Source of the DNA: Massilia sp. CF038
GTDB lineage: Bacteria > Pseudomonadota > Gammaproteobacteria > Burkholderiales > Burkholderiaceae_D
Length of the DNA: 64,000 bases
Direction: 5' to 3'
NCBI RefSeq assembly: GCF_900129765.1
Contig: NZ_FQWU01000003.1
Span: forward strand, 62,001 to 126,000
Shown here piece after piece: positions 45,209 through 53,680 of this stretch. The position numbers and the translations under genes are program-made. The first letter of the stretch is position 1. Each line of letters opens with the position of its first letter. Under the pieces are notes generated by a model, which saw nothing but the letters and a program-made list of their open reading frames with translations, was not told the origin of the DNA and searched no databases.

Positions 45209-45694
45209 TTATTTGGTGAAGGGGACGGTGGAACGTGCGGTGACTTCCCACGTGCCTTCTTCGGGGTCGGTCCAGCGGCCGGTCAGCGCGTTGAACATGG
45301 CATCGTCAATCGTGAAGGTCACCGTCACACCGAACAGCTGCGGCACCATGCCGGCGCAGGAGTGGTTGTCGCATTCGACGTAGGCCTGTTCCACCCTGGT
45401 GGACCCGCTCATGCTCGCGCCCATCGCGGCTTCTTGCACCATCCGCTGTGCCAGGACGATGGCGCGGGCACGCTCGCCGTCATCCTTGATTGCCGCCGGC
45501 GGCAGGCTGGCCAGATAAGAAGCCGCATCTCGGGTCGCTTCTTTCATCACGCTGTATTGAAAGAAGACTTTCGCAAACAGTGCCACGGCCGGCAGCAGCA
45601 CAATCGTGGCCGACAGAATGACTGCCAGCTCGATGGCTGCCGCGCCACGGGCCAGCCGCCGGATTGCGCCGCGAGGGGACGCTGCCGGTTTCAT
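45209..45694 (-). CDS. Second TadE/TadF-like pseudopilin
   Basis: Minor pseudopilin, 161 aa. The N-terminal region is RRLARGAAAIELAVILSATIVLLPAVALF, with Glu at the +5-like position, then FFQYSVMKEATRDAASYLASL. The remaining part is short, with one CDNHSC pair. It is probably the TadF-type partner of the preceding TadE-like protein. ATGA overlap with the TadG-like gene upstream. Confidence 0.85.
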   Translation of the reverse strand: MKPAASPRGAIRRLARGAAAIELAVILSATIVLLPAVALFAKVFFQYSVMKEATRDAASYLASLPPAAIKDDGERARAIVLAQRMVQEAAMGASMSGSTRVEQAYVECDNHSCAGMVPQLFGVTVTFTIDDAMFNALTGRWTDPEEGTWEVTARSTVPFTK

Positions 45695-47142
45695 TTGTAC
45701 AGGACTGCGGAAGCAGCCAGTTCGCCGTACGTGGTCAGGCCGCCGAATTCGGCATGGATGGCCGGTGGCGATTCAGTGGCGGGCGTTGTCATCAAAAACC
45801 TCCCTATGGCTAAAACACGGGCGCTGCCGCCGCTGACGGGGCAGTCGAGCAGTGGCACATTCAGTACCCGGCGTTTGGTGATGCCGGACATGCCAACAGG
45901 GGACTGACGGTGTGGCGAAAGACCGCGCTCGTAGGGCGAATCGGCAAAGGTGTAATTGGAGCTGAGGGCGGCGCCGGCGGTGACCGGATACAGCTTGCTC
46001 CAGTCATTGCGTGTGAACGGCGCGCCCAGGGCGCCGCCCGCATAGCGCACAGGCCGGCCGAAGGACCATAGCGTGCCGTAACTGGCGGCGGTGGTCCCGG
46101 GTGGCAGCACGTCGGCGTCGGCCACTGTGAACAGTTTGCCTTGCGCAAAGTAGGAAGCTGCACTGCCGTTGAGCGGGGTCGGTGCGCCCGAAATGTAAAA
46201 GCCGCCATACGGTCCGCGGAAGTCAATCACATTGCTGTCGGGCGGCGCTCCATAGCGGGTGCAAACCGAGCCCCCGTTAAAGCTGGCAAAGCGGGCATTC
46301 AGTTCGCGCACCATCGATACGGGAAATGGCTCGCGCACATACAGACTGCTGCCGCCTTCGATGCGTGGCGCCGGCATGTGGCCGGTGCAGACGAAGGGGC
46401 GCAGTGCGTCGTCGGACTGGTGCGACACGCGTGCTGGTGCCGGTGGAAAGTCGAGCGGGTTCACAATGAAGCTGCGCGCCGTATTGCCATGCGAGTTCAA
46501 ATTGAGCAGGTTGTAGCCGACCCCGCGCCGAAAGCCATATTCCACTGCTTCCTCGGCATTGGCTGCCGGCGCATTGCTGCGCATGGCCAGCGGCGACTGG
46601 CTGAGCGCGCACACGGCCACGGGACCAATGCTGCTTTCCTTGCGCCCGGCCACGGCACGGCGGGCCAGATGCTGCTCGCCCGCCACGCCGACCACGCGCA
46701 GGAAGGCAATTGCCACCCGCCCGTACCGCTCATCGAGCGCGCCTGTGTCGACCCGCGCAAACAGCATGTTGGGCAGGTCGCTGCCGTTGGCTGAGTCGGC
46801 CAGCGTCCAGGGCCCGTCACGAGTGGGACCCACGCTCAGCGCGCTCGAGGTCCAGTCGATTGTCTCGGGCCGCAGGAAGCGGTATTCCGCCGTGCGCGCA
46901 GTAGTCCTGGCATTCTCCTTGGCGCGCGCCAGGCCATCCGGCGTGCCATCGAGCGCACGCGCTGCCGCCAGCGCGGCGCTGTCGGCAATGGCTTGCAATT
47001 CATGGCCACGGGCGTACATCATGGACAGGTCGATGGCCAGACCGACCATGCCCAGCATGACCGGCAGGATGATCGCGTAGATCACCCCAAAGGCGCCGCG
47101 TTGCCGGCGAATGCGCCGGCGCGGCTGATGCGGCGTGCTCAT
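45691..47142 (-). CDS. TadG-like pilus assembly protein
   Basis: Envelope protein of the tad locus, 483 aa. A basic start (PRRRIRRQRG) precedes the TadE/G-like N-terminal domain FGVIYAIILPVMLGMVGLAIDLSMMYARGHELQAIADSAALAAARALDG. A long extracytoplasmic part (residues 70-483) has no visible von Willebrand A motif (DxSxS is missing), unlike some TadG proteins, so its surface role is unclear. It is translationally coupled to the neighbours on both sides through ATGA junctions. Confidence 0.85.
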   Translation of the reverse strand: MSTPHQPRRRIRRQRGAFGVIYAIILPVMLGMVGLAIDLSMMYARGHELQAIADSAALAAARALDGTPDGLARAKENARTTARTAEYRFLRPETIDWTSSALSVGPTRDGPWTLADSANGSDLPNMLFARVDTGALDERYGRVAIAFLRVVGVAGEQHLARRAVAGRKESSIGPVAVCALSQSPLAMRSNAPAANAEEAVEYGFRRGVGYNLLNLNSHGNTARSFIVNPLDFPPAPARVSHQSDDALRPFVCTGHMPAPRIEGGSSLYVREPFPVSMVRELNARFASFNGGSVCTRYGAPPDSNVIDFRGPYGGFYISGAPTPLNGSAASYFAQGKLFTVADADVLPPGTTAASYGTLWSFGRPVRYAGGALGAPFTRNDWSKLYPVTAGAALSSNYTFADSPYERGLSPHRQSPVGMSGITKRRVLNVPLLDCPVSGGSARVLAIGRFLMTTPATESPPAIHAEFGGLTTYGELAASAVLYK

Positions 47143-47414
47143 TTTGCGCTGCCCGTGGTCATCGAGCTTTGCGGCTCGGGCGGCATGAGGAAGGATTGCT
47201 CATAGCGCTGCTGGCTGGCGCGCGCGGCACGCCCGTCGATGCCGGTGACCGGATTGGTGTTGGCGGCAGCGGCTGGGTCGGACACCTGCGCGGCCACCGC
47301 GGCACGCACGCTGTTGCCAAAATTGCGCTCCGCTTCGGGCGCGCTGGCGGCGCATCCGGCCAGCAGCCCCAGGGCGGCCAGCGCGGCAAGGGCCGTGTTC
47401 GATGTGGTTTTCAT
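47139..47414 (-). CDS. Small tad-locus lipoprotein
   Basis: 91 aa from ATG 47414, behind AAGGAG. The lipobox L-A-G-C ends at about Cys21 (LGLLAGCAAS). The mature part is short and unstructured-looking (EAERNFGNSVRAAVAAQVSDPAAAANTNPVTGIDG). It lies between the secretin gene rcpA and tadG, the place of rcpB or a pilotin in other tad loci, so it may help secretin assembly. That role is inferred from position only. Confidence 0.75.
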   Translation of the reverse strand: MKTTSNTALAALAALGLLAGCAASAPEAERNFGNSVRAAVAAQVSDPAAAANTNPVTGIDGRAARASQQRYEQSFLMPPEPQSSMTTGSAK

Positions 47415-47423
47415 GGTCACTCC

Positions 47424-49010
47424 TTATTTGAGTTCGAAGCCGGACGCGGTTTCTGCTGACGGCTGCTCGGCCGGTGCGGATGCTGCGGGCACTGGCGCCG
47501 CGGCCGGTGCTGGTGCGTCAGGCCTGCCTTCCAGGCGCCCGCCCAGCAGCAGCTCGGCGCGGCTAGGCGTCTTGACTTTGTCAGTCGGTAGCGTGAAGTT
47601 GGCCGGCAAAGGCTTGACCAGATGGACGGTGGCCACGAAGACCAGCTCAGTTTTGTCCTGCTGGTAGTCGGCACTGCGGAACAGCGCACCCAGGATCGGC
47701 ACCTCGCCCAGGACCGGCAAGCCTTTCAGGCTGTTGACCATATTGTTTTTGATCAGGCCGCCAATGGCGAAGCTTTGGCCGTCATACAGCTGGACAGTGG
47801 TGCTGGCGCGGCGCGTGGTGATCAGCGGCAGTACCGCGCTGCCATTGAAACCGCTGGCGGAAATACCGATCCCTTCGCGCGAGACTTCCGACACTTCGGG
47901 CGACACCCGCAGATTGATGCGCCCGCCAGCGAGCACGGTGGGCGTAAAGCGTAAGCCAACCCCGAATTCCTTCTCTTCCAGCGTGATCTTGTTGTTGTCC
48001 TGCGCTACCGGAATGAAGATGCGGCCGCCCGCGAGGAAATTGCCCTCCTGGCCACTGACCGCCATCACGTTCGGCTCGGCCAGGATGCGCACCAGGCTGT
48101 CCTGCTTCTGGGCGTCGGCGCGCAGGCGGTTGCCGTTGGCCTTGGTGGCCCTGAGGGAGCCCGGCGCGCTACCTGTGAGGAAGTTCGAGACAAGCGTGGT
48201 GGCCCAGCTGCCCGATCCGGTGCTCCAGGTAACGCCGCCTTCCAGACGTTCGAGCAAGGTTTTCGACACCTCGGCGATTTTGACTTCCAACATGACTTGC
48301 TGGGGCGCCGTCACGCTCAGCAGATTAATCACCCGCAGATTGGCAGGCTGGCTGCGGTCGGGCGAGGCGGCGCCATTGGCGTTTTCGCCAGCGTCATCGT
48401 TCTTGCGTGCCAGCGTACGTGATGATTCGTACACGAACGCGCGCGCCAATTCCTCGGCGCGCACCAGGGCGTTGCTGTCGGATACGGTGCCGGTCAGGAC
48501 CACCGATTCGTTGGCGCTACTGACTTTGATGTTTTTTTCATCGGGCAATGCAGAAGCCAGACTTGCTTCAATTCCAGCCAGATCCATGACCACCATCAGG
48601 TCGACTACACTGCATGCCCCGCTGCGGCCCTGGATGATCATATTCGTGGTGCCCACATCGACGCCCAGCAAGTACAGTGTATCGGGCGAAACCAGCATTG
48701 CCTGTGCCACGCCGGCATTGCCGACGCTGCGGTGACGTACCGGTTCTGGCAGGCGCATCAGCGTCGATTTGCCCATCAGCAGTGTCATCTTGCCAGGCCG
48801 TGCTGCCTCGCCCACACATTGGGGGCCGCTGTCGGCGCGGTCTTGCGGCGGCTTGGCCGGCTGGCTTTTGGGCGCGGGCTGGCCGGTGCGGGCTCTGGCT
48901 GGTGTCGTCAGCGGATCGGCAGCCAGGGCGGTGCCCGAGGCAAGGGCCAGCACCAGGCCGGCGGCGCCATAACGGCGGACGTGACAATGGGGTTTGTTCA
49001 TTTCGCTCAT
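47424..49010 (-). CDS. rcpA: Tad pilus secretin RcpA (CpaC)
   Basis: Outer-membrane secretin of the Flp pilus, 528 aa. The signal peptide ends near ALA (residue 30). The N-terminal pilus-secretin domain (KMTLLMGKSTLMRLPEPVRHRSVGN...DTLYLLGVDVGTTNMII) is followed by a BON domain (IKVSSANESVVLTGTVSDSNALVRAEELARAF) and the secretin core (PQQVMLEVKIAEVSKTLLERLE; VGLRFTPTVLAGGRINLRVSPEVSEVS; SLKGLPVLGEVPILGALFRSADYQQDKTELVFVATVHLV). The C-terminal 50 residues are Pro/Ala-rich. Confidence 0.94.
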   Translation of the reverse strand: MSEMNKPHCHVRRYGAAGLVLALASGTALAADPLTTPARARTGQPAPKSQPAKPPQDRADSGPQCVGEAARPGKMTLLMGKSTLMRLPEPVRHRSVGNAGVAQAMLVSPDTLYLLGVDVGTTNMIIQGRSGACSVVDLMVVMDLAGIEASLASALPDEKNIKVSSANESVVLTGTVSDSNALVRAEELARAFVYESSRTLARKNDDAGENANGAASPDRSQPANLRVINLLSVTAPQQVMLEVKIAEVSKTLLERLEGGVTWSTGSGSWATTLVSNFLTGSAPGSLRATKANGNRLRADAQKQDSLVRILAEPNVMAVSGQEGNFLAGGRIFIPVAQDNNKITLEEKEFGVGLRFTPTVLAGGRINLRVSPEVSEVSREGIGISASGFNGSAVLPLITTRRASTTVQLYDGQSFAIGGLIKNNMVNSLKGLPVLGEVPILGALFRSADYQQDKTELVFVATVHLVKPLPANFTLPTDKVKTPSRAELLLGGRLEGRPDAPAPAAAPVPAASAPAEQPSAETASGFELK

Positions 49011-49035
49011 CCCTAAAAGGTCGTTGCGTGAAAAA

Positions 49036-49917
49036 TCAGAAGCATTCTTGCGATGTTTGCAGGCCGTTCAGCACGCTGACGCAGTCGCGTTTGGGCTGGG
49101 GCGCGGCCACTGCTCCCGGCGCGCTCACGGGCCGGGAGCGCACGGCAACGTGCTTGACCGGCGCGACAGGCGCTGGCTTGGGTTTGGCGGCGACCTGGGC
49201 CAGTTCGTCGAGCAAGGTGCGCTTGGTGGCACCGGCTGTTTCGGGCACCGTATGGTCGATTTGATTGCGCAGAGCCAGCGACAAGGTGCCCACGCCGCGC
49301 GCCAGGTCCAGGTTTTCGGCTTGCTCAGGCGTCACTTCCAGTGTGACCGCGTTGACGACCTTGGGCTTGGTTTCGTCGCGGCTGACTTCTTGCGCCACGG
49401 CCAGCACCAGGATCCGTTCCAGCACAATTTTCGATACATCAAGCTGGCCGTGATTGCTGCGCTCGCCTTCGGCCGGGTCACGCTCGGTGTGGACGATGAT
49501 GTCGACGTAGTTGCCCGGTAAGGCAAAGCCGGCCACGCCAATCACATCGTTCACGCGCACCGTGATGGCGCGCTTGCCCTCACTGATGAGGGCGGACAAA
49601 CCGCCCATGGTGCCGGCCGGCGCCAGCTTGGATTCGGCCACCACCTCCCCTTTTTGCAGATTGACCTTGAGTACACGCTCGGTCAGGGTCAGGGTGTCGG
49701 TGAACGCATCTTTCGGGATCTCCTTGGCCGGGCGCTCGACCAATTTAAGCATTTCCGGGGCCAGGCGCTGCCCTCGGTTGACGTCCGTGGTGGCCACCAC
49801 GACGCGATTGGAGTTGGCGTTGGCCTGGCCTTGCAGCCACTTCCAGGCCAGCGCCACTGCGGCGATCCCGAACAGGACCGCGACGGCCATCATTACAAGA
49901 GCACGCTTGTTTTTCAT
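49036..49917 (-). CDS. cpaB: Tad pilus assembly protein CpaB/RcpC
   Basis: Periplasmic SAF-domain protein needed for Flp pilus assembly, 293 aa. N-terminal anchor at residues 5-26 (RALVMMAVAVLFGIAAVALAW). SAF-type segment VVVATTDVNRGQRLAPEMLKLVERPAKEIPKDAF at about 39-72, then GKRAITVRVNDVIGVAGFALPGNYVDIIVHTE and the RcpC-type VSKIVLERILVLAVAQE. The C-terminus is basic and ends with two Cys (DCVSVLNGLQTSQECF). It overlaps the AAA+ gene by 4 nt. Confidence 0.93.
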   Translation of the reverse strand: MKNKRALVMMAVAVLFGIAAVALAWKWLQGQANANSNRVVVATTDVNRGQRLAPEMLKLVERPAKEIPKDAFTDTLTLTERVLKVNLQKGEVVAESKLAPAGTMGGLSALISEGKRAITVRVNDVIGVAGFALPGNYVDIIVHTERDPAEGERSNHGQLDVSKIVLERILVLAVAQEVSRDETKPKVVNAVTLEVTPEQAENLDLARGVGTLSLALRNQIDHTVPETAGATKRTLLDELAQVAAKPKPAPVAPVKHVAVRSRPVSAPGAVAAPQPKRDCVSVLNGLQTSQECF

Positions 49918-51308
49918 GAGATTCTCTCAAGCAAGGAGTCGCCGCAATCGGCGAGGAAGGGGACGGTGGGCTGGGACGGCACCGGAGTGCCGCTACGACT
50001 TCCCGCAAACAGACTGGACCAGGCCTGGTCGAGCGCGGGCACAGTCAGGCGTGGTTCAATGCCTGCAAAGCGCGCGAAATCGGCAAGCCGGTCCAGCAAT
50101 TCACGGGGGGTGCTCGCTAACAATGCACGCCCGCTGGCAGCGTGCAGATCGTTGAGCAAATGCTCGACCACGGCGTCGTCACAGCCAAGGCCGTTCACGC
50201 GGCACTGGCGCCGGAACAGCGCCCTGTAATGGGGCTCGCTCAGCGCGCCCACATGAATCTTGTAGGCGATGCGGCGCATGGATGCATCGTCCAGCAACAG
50301 CTGGGGCGGCAAGTTGGTGGCGAACACCAGTGTCACATCGAAGGGCACGCCCAGCTTGCAACCGCCGTGCAAGGTCAGGTGGTCGGTATGGGTATCGAGC
50401 GGCGCGCTGAAACGGTTGAGCAGATCGGCGCTGGGCATGCGCTGGCGGCCCAGGTCGTCAATCACCAGCATGCCGTTGTTGGCCATCAGGTGAGGCGGCG
50501 CGTGGTAGACACCGCCAGCAGCATCGTGGCGCAGATCGAGCATGTCGGCGCAGAATTCAGCGCCCACCTGGATCAAGGGACGCTGGCACAACATCCAGCG
50601 GGTATCGCAAGAGCGGCGGTCTTCGGCCTGGCGTGCCTGGGCGGCGGGCGCCAGATGCACGAGCGGGTCGTGCACCAATACAATCTCATTACCGGCCAGC
50701 ACCGCGCACGGCACGGCAACAATGCCTTGCTGCAGCTTGCCGAGCTTGCGGGCGATCATGCTTTTGCCGCTGCCCGAGGGACCGTACAGCAACATGGAAC
50801 GGCTCGATTGCATGGCGGCGCCCACCATGTCGCGCACGGCGGGGTCCAGGCTGTCTTCGCCGAAGGCCGCTGCCACACTGGCGGCGCTGACCCGATCCAT
50901 GCTGGCGTGGCGCGAAGATTGGCGCGCAATCAGATCGCAGTAGGCTTGCAGGGTGACGGGCGCCGGGCCCAGATAGCGGCAGCGGTTCATAAAATCGCTG
51001 GCGCGCAGTTTGCCTGTGTGGGTCAATTGGTAGCTGACGTCCAGATCGGAATCGCCGCGGGCAGCCACTTCGACCAATTGTTCGGTGAGCATGAAGCCCA
51101 GGACTTCGCGCAAAACATTGATGGAGAGACGGAGTTTTCCGGTCAGGACTGGCAGGTGTAATTTGCCGCAGACGTACATCACTTTGGTGACCAGCTCGAC
51201 AATCAATGCCAGTTCCAGGCCGGTCTCGCGCACCGTTTTCGGTTGCGGCGGCATTCTGATCATGTCGTCCTGCCCATTCTCTTCCGCTGACGATTGCGCT
51301 TCGATCAT
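49914..51308 (-). CDS. AAA+ family ATPase in tad locus
   Basis: ATPase of unknown role encoded inside the tad operon, 464 aa from ATG 51308 (GGGAG 7 nt upstream; a GTG at 51341 has no such signal). Residues about 25-130 resemble a winged-helix or adaptor region (LREVLGFMLTEQLVEVAARGDSD). Walker A is LLYGPSGSGKSMIARKLGKL at about 175-194 and Walker B is GMLVIDDLGRQR at about 280-291, followed by a sensor-1-like VTLVFATNLPP and an arginine-finger region SMRRIAYKIHVG. This is not one of the standard tad genes (flp, tadV, rcpCAB, tadZABCDEFG). It is placed between the prepilin peptidase and cpaB and overlaps cpaB by 4 nt, so it is clearly part of the operon. Confidence 0.8.
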   Translation of the reverse strand: MIEAQSSAEENGQDDMIRMPPQPKTVRETGLELALIVELVTKVMYVCGKLHLPVLTGKLRLSINVLREVLGFMLTEQLVEVAARGDSDLDVSYQLTHTGKLRASDFMNRCRYLGPAPVTLQAYCDLIARQSSRHASMDRVSAASVAAAFGEDSLDPAVRDMVGAAMQSSRSMLLYGPSGSGKSMIARKLGKLQQGIVAVPCAVLAGNEIVLVHDPLVHLAPAAQARQAEDRRSCDTRWMLCQRPLIQVGAEFCADMLDLRHDAAGGVYHAPPHLMANNGMLVIDDLGRQRMPSADLLNRFSAPLDTHTDHLTLHGGCKLGVPFDVTLVFATNLPPQLLLDDASMRRIAYKIHVGALSEPHYRALFRRQCRVNGLGCDDAVVEHLLNDLHAASGRALLASTPRELLDRLADFARFAGIEPRLTVPALDQAWSSLFAGSRSGTPVPSQPTVPFLADCGDSLLERIS

Positions 51309-51407
51309 TTGTCGCTCCCGATCACTGTTTCTGGATGTCACGAATTGATTTTAGCCACGCGTTTTTTGTTGCCTTTGACCCAAAGCAAGCAATGCCTGAC
51401 CGCAAAC

Positions 51408-51938
51408 TCAGCTGTGGCGCAGGACCATCACTGTCAGCGTGCCGGCACTGATTGCCAGCGCATACGGCATGCCGCCAACACTGATGGGCGCCGCTTCCGG
51501 CGCCAGCCGCACACCACCCAAACGCATCACGATCGGCAGCATCAAGGCCCGCACGTTGGCAAACGCGGCACGGCTGCGGCGCCTGGCCAGTACGATGACC
51601 AGCGCCATTAACCCGCCATAACAATAGGTGGCCAGGCTGCACTGACAAACCAGCGATGGCCCGACGAAGGCGCCAACGGTGGCCATCAACTTGACGTCGC
51701 CGGCGGCCATGCCACCGGCAAGGTAAAGGGGAAGAAACATGATCAGGCCCACGGCAAAGCCCGGCAGATAACTGGTGACGAGCGCGGCGGGATGGCCGGA
51801 GGCCAGCTGCAGGATCAAGGCCACCAGCAAACCCAGCGCCAGCAGGCGGTTTGGAATGCGGCGCTGGCGCAGGTCGAAGGCGCTGGCGCCGAGCAGCAGG
51901 AGGGCAAGGGCCAGATCGGACAAGAGGATGGTGGACAT
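51408..51938 (-). CDS. cpaA: Flp prepilin peptidase TadV/CpaA
   Basis: A24-type aspartic prepilin peptidase that matures Flp. It has 176 aa from ATG 51938. The active-site aspartates are visible in SAFDLRQRRIPN (about residue 22) and GGMAAGDVKLMATVGAF (about residue 83). Six hydrophobic helices span the protein. No N-methylating domain is present, as usual for the short TadV form. It lies downstream of the Flp pilin terminator. Confidence 0.93.
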   Translation of the reverse strand: MSTILLSDLALALLLLGASAFDLRQRRIPNRLLALGLLVALILQLASGHPAALVTSYLPGFAVGLIMFLPLYLAGGMAAGDVKLMATVGAFVGPSLVCQCSLATYCYGGLMALVIVLARRRSRAAFANVRALMLPIVMRLGGVRLAPEAAPISVGGMPYALAISAGTLTVMVLRHS

Positions 51939-51961
51939 GGCGAACCTTCCGATGACAGGCA

Positions 51962-52002
51962 AAAAAATGAGCTTCCGGGGCGGGCCCGCCCGGGAAGCTC
52001 GA
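51962..52002 (-). terminator. Strong terminator downstream of Flp pilin gene
   Basis: On the minus strand long arms GAGCTTCCcGGGCGGG / CCCGCCCcGGAAGCTC are followed by a TTTTTTT run. It lies between flp and cpaA, so the abundant pilin message would be cut from the lower-level assembly-gene message by partial read-through. Confidence 0.85.
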
Positions 52003-52011
52003 CTTATTTAT

Positions 52012-52185
52012 TTATGGCAGGGCATCGGCAATTTTTTGGAACGCGCCGTCGACCTTGCCACCCAGCACGCCGACGACGGTGACGATCACAGCCGCGATCA
52101 GAGCGGCGATCATGCCGTACTCCAAAGCGGTCACGCCATCCTCGTCAGCCATGAAGGACTGAACAGCCGAGACAAATTTGCTCAT
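52012..52185 (-). CDS. flp: Flp major pilin
   Basis: Major subunit of the tad pilus, 57 aa. The leader MSKFVSAVQSFMADEDG ends with the cleavage Gly17. The mature part starts VTALEYGMIAALIAAVIVTV, with Glu and Tyr at mature positions 5 and 6, the hallmark of Flp pilins. A C-terminal GGKVDGAFQKIADALP follows. AAGGAG lies 6 nt upstream of ATG 52185. The gene is first in the tad locus and has its own leader (52186-52299) and a strong terminator behind it. Confidence 0.95.
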   Translation of the reverse strand: MSKFVSAVQSFMADEDGVTALEYGMIAALIAAVIVTVVGVLGGKVDGAFQKIADALP

Positions 52186-52230
52186 GACAAACTCCTTAAG
52201 TGTGGATAAGAGACAAACCCTGACGTAGCC

Positions 52231-52292
52231 TGGAACTGCCCGGGAAAGCAGCTACTCCATTGGAAAAACCAGCTTCGGTCGTCCCGTTGCTG
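52231..52292 (-). promoter_or_regulatory. Structured 5' leader of flp mRNA
   Basis: On the minus strand hairpin 1 (52270-52292) is CAGC-AA-CGG-gacga-CCG-AA-GCTG with a symmetric AA/AA internal loop. Hairpin 2 (52231-52259) is CTGC-tttcccgg-GCAG extended by TGGA/TCCA. Both would lie in the about 113-nt leader if transcription starts near 52299. The function is unknown; it does not match the c-di-GMP-I (GEMM) consensus that I know. Confidence 0.45.
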
Positions 52293-52305
52293 CGCCATTG
52301 AGACC

Positions 52306-52311
52306 ACTATA
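52306..52311 (-). promoter_or_regulatory. Putative -10 box of flp
   Basis: TATAGT on the minus strand, about 120 nt upstream of the flp ATG. The -35 region (GTTCAC at about 16 nt) is weak, so an activator may be needed. Confidence 0.45.
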
Positions 52312-52560
52312 GGGGTGGCAAAACGGCGTGAACTTGAGACGAAACAACCTTTCTCCAGAGCACTACTTCGGGCTTGATCCAGGCAGACAAAGTAAAAAAT
52401 TTCTCGCCTCATGCCTGCGGGGCAGCGGTCAAGGTAGAATCAGGGGAATAAACGTGGGATTTGTCGCACTTATTGCCAAATATGCAATACGCATGAGGAT
52501 TTCGCCAGGCGAAGGCAGTGGACGACGCAAGTACAGGTAGATTACATTTCAAAGAACGAC

Positions 52561-53604
52561 ATGGATTCCCTTCTTAAACACATGGTGGACATGACTGGCC
52601 ACCGCGATCACACGATGCTCGACATCTCGGTGATCTCGGCCGTCCAGGAATTGGCAGGGGCGTCGCAGACGCGCGTGCTGACCATTGTCAGTGTGCGAGG
52701 AAAGAAGTTTGTGCGTTCCCGGGCCATCATTTGCGCCGGGGAAGCAGCCCGCATGGAAGACCATCCTGACGCCAATTCGGTGGGCGACCCGATTGAATCC
52801 TTCCCGGAATTAAATACCTGCATCATCGAGCAAACCGCCAGCGCGACCGCACTGTCGCACGATGGCCGCTCTACCCTGTGGCTGCCGATCTGGATTGGCG
52901 ACAAGGCCGACACCTGCCTCGAAATCGTGCACAACTCCCCTTACCACCCGGATACCATCCAGGTGATTGGCGGTATTGTCAGTGTGTATCGCAACTTCCA
53001 GAACTTGCTCGACTACAGCGAGCGCGACTCGCTGACGGGCTTGCTCAACCGCAAGACCTTCGATGACCAGCTGACCAAGATGCTGCAAGCGTCCACGGCC
53101 GAGCCAGAGGCGCCTTTGCCTGGACAGCCCGAGCGGCGCCAGCCTGCGGATGAAAACAAGCAATGGCTGGCGGTCGTGGACGTGGACCATTTCAAGGCCG
53201 TCAACGACAAGTTCGGCCACCTGTATGGCGACGAAGTGCTGATTCTGATCGCCAACCTGATGACGTCCTCGTTCCGCTCCCAGGACCGCGTGTTCCGCTT
53301 TGGCGGTGAGGAATTCGTGGTGCTGCTGCGCTCGACGACGCTGGATAACGCGCAGAAAATCATCGACCGCTTCCGCACCAATGTGGAAAGCCACGTGTTT
53401 CCGCAAGTTGGGCAGGTGACGGTCAGCGTGGGGTTTGTGTCGATCAGCCCGTACGAGTCGCCGGTGAACATTCTGGGCCGTGCCGACCAGGCGCTGTATT
53501 ACGCCAAGAGCCATGGCCGCAACCAGGCCTGCCATTATGATCAGCTGGTGTCAGGCGGGATGCTGGAAGCGGCTGCATCGAACGATACGGCCGAGTTCTT
53601 CTAA
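52561..53604 (+). CDS. Diguanylate cyclase (GGDEF domain)
   Basis: Makes cyclic di-GMP from two GTP. It has 347 aa. Residues 1-150 form a sensor-like region with GAF character and no membrane helices, so the protein is cytosolic. The GGDEF domain starts at about 160 (SERDSLTGLLNRKTFD). The active site is G-G-E-E-F in RVFRFGGEEFVVLLR, and the inhibitory I-site R-S-Q-D lies exactly five residues upstream, so product inhibition is likely. A charged linker rich in Pro and Gln interrupts the early GGDEF region (about 182-200). It is divergent from the tad locus. Confidence 0.95.
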   Translation: MDSLLKHMVDMTGHRDHTMLDISVISAVQELAGASQTRVLTIVSVRGKKFVRSRAIICAGEAARMEDHPDANSVGDPIESFPELNTCIIEQTASATALSHDGRSTLWLPIWIGDKADTCLEIVHNSPYHPDTIQVIGGIVSVYRNFQNLLDYSERDSLTGLLNRKTFDDQLTKMLQASTAEPEAPLPGQPERRQPADENKQWLAVVDVDHFKAVNDKFGHLYGDEVLILIANLMTSSFRSQDRVFRFGGEEFVVLLRSTTLDNAQKIIDRFRTNVESHVFPQVGQVTVSVGFVSISPYESPVNILGRADQALYYAKSHGRNQACHYDQLVSGGMLEAAASNDTAEFF

Positions 53605-53660
53605 GAACGGTTCAGCTTTGCAAAGCTGAACTCCTTAGTCGATCACAAGAAACTTCATCG
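53605..53660. repeat. Direct repeat, copy 1: scar of a duplicated HD-GYP gene end
   Basis: 56 nt matching 53681-53736 with two mismatches. Read on the minus strand, it holds ATG AAG TTT CTT GTG ATC GAC TAA (MKFLVID, stop), preceded in frame by codons for AGAPAAP outside the repeat. It also contains a 22-bp palindrome with arms GTTCAGCTTTG / CAAAGCTGAAC. Confidence 0.85.
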
Positions 53661-53680
53661 GTGCAGCAGGGGCGCCTGCG

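Larger units (their letters stand above)
52186..52560. other. Divergent region between flp and GGDEF gene
   Basis: 375 nt without a supportable gene. On the minus strand it contains a TATAGT -10 box (52306-52311) and two hairpins in the likely flp leader (52231-52259 and 52270-52292). The plus-strand half (52320-52560) has no clear promoter consensus. Confidence 0.6.

Noticed and set aside
52186-52311. c-di-GMP-I (GEMM) riboswitch in the flp leader
   Set aside because: The order of conserved bases known for GEMM (GGGCAAACC, GGACGCAAAGCC, GGTAGC) is not present; only two generic hairpins can be claimed.
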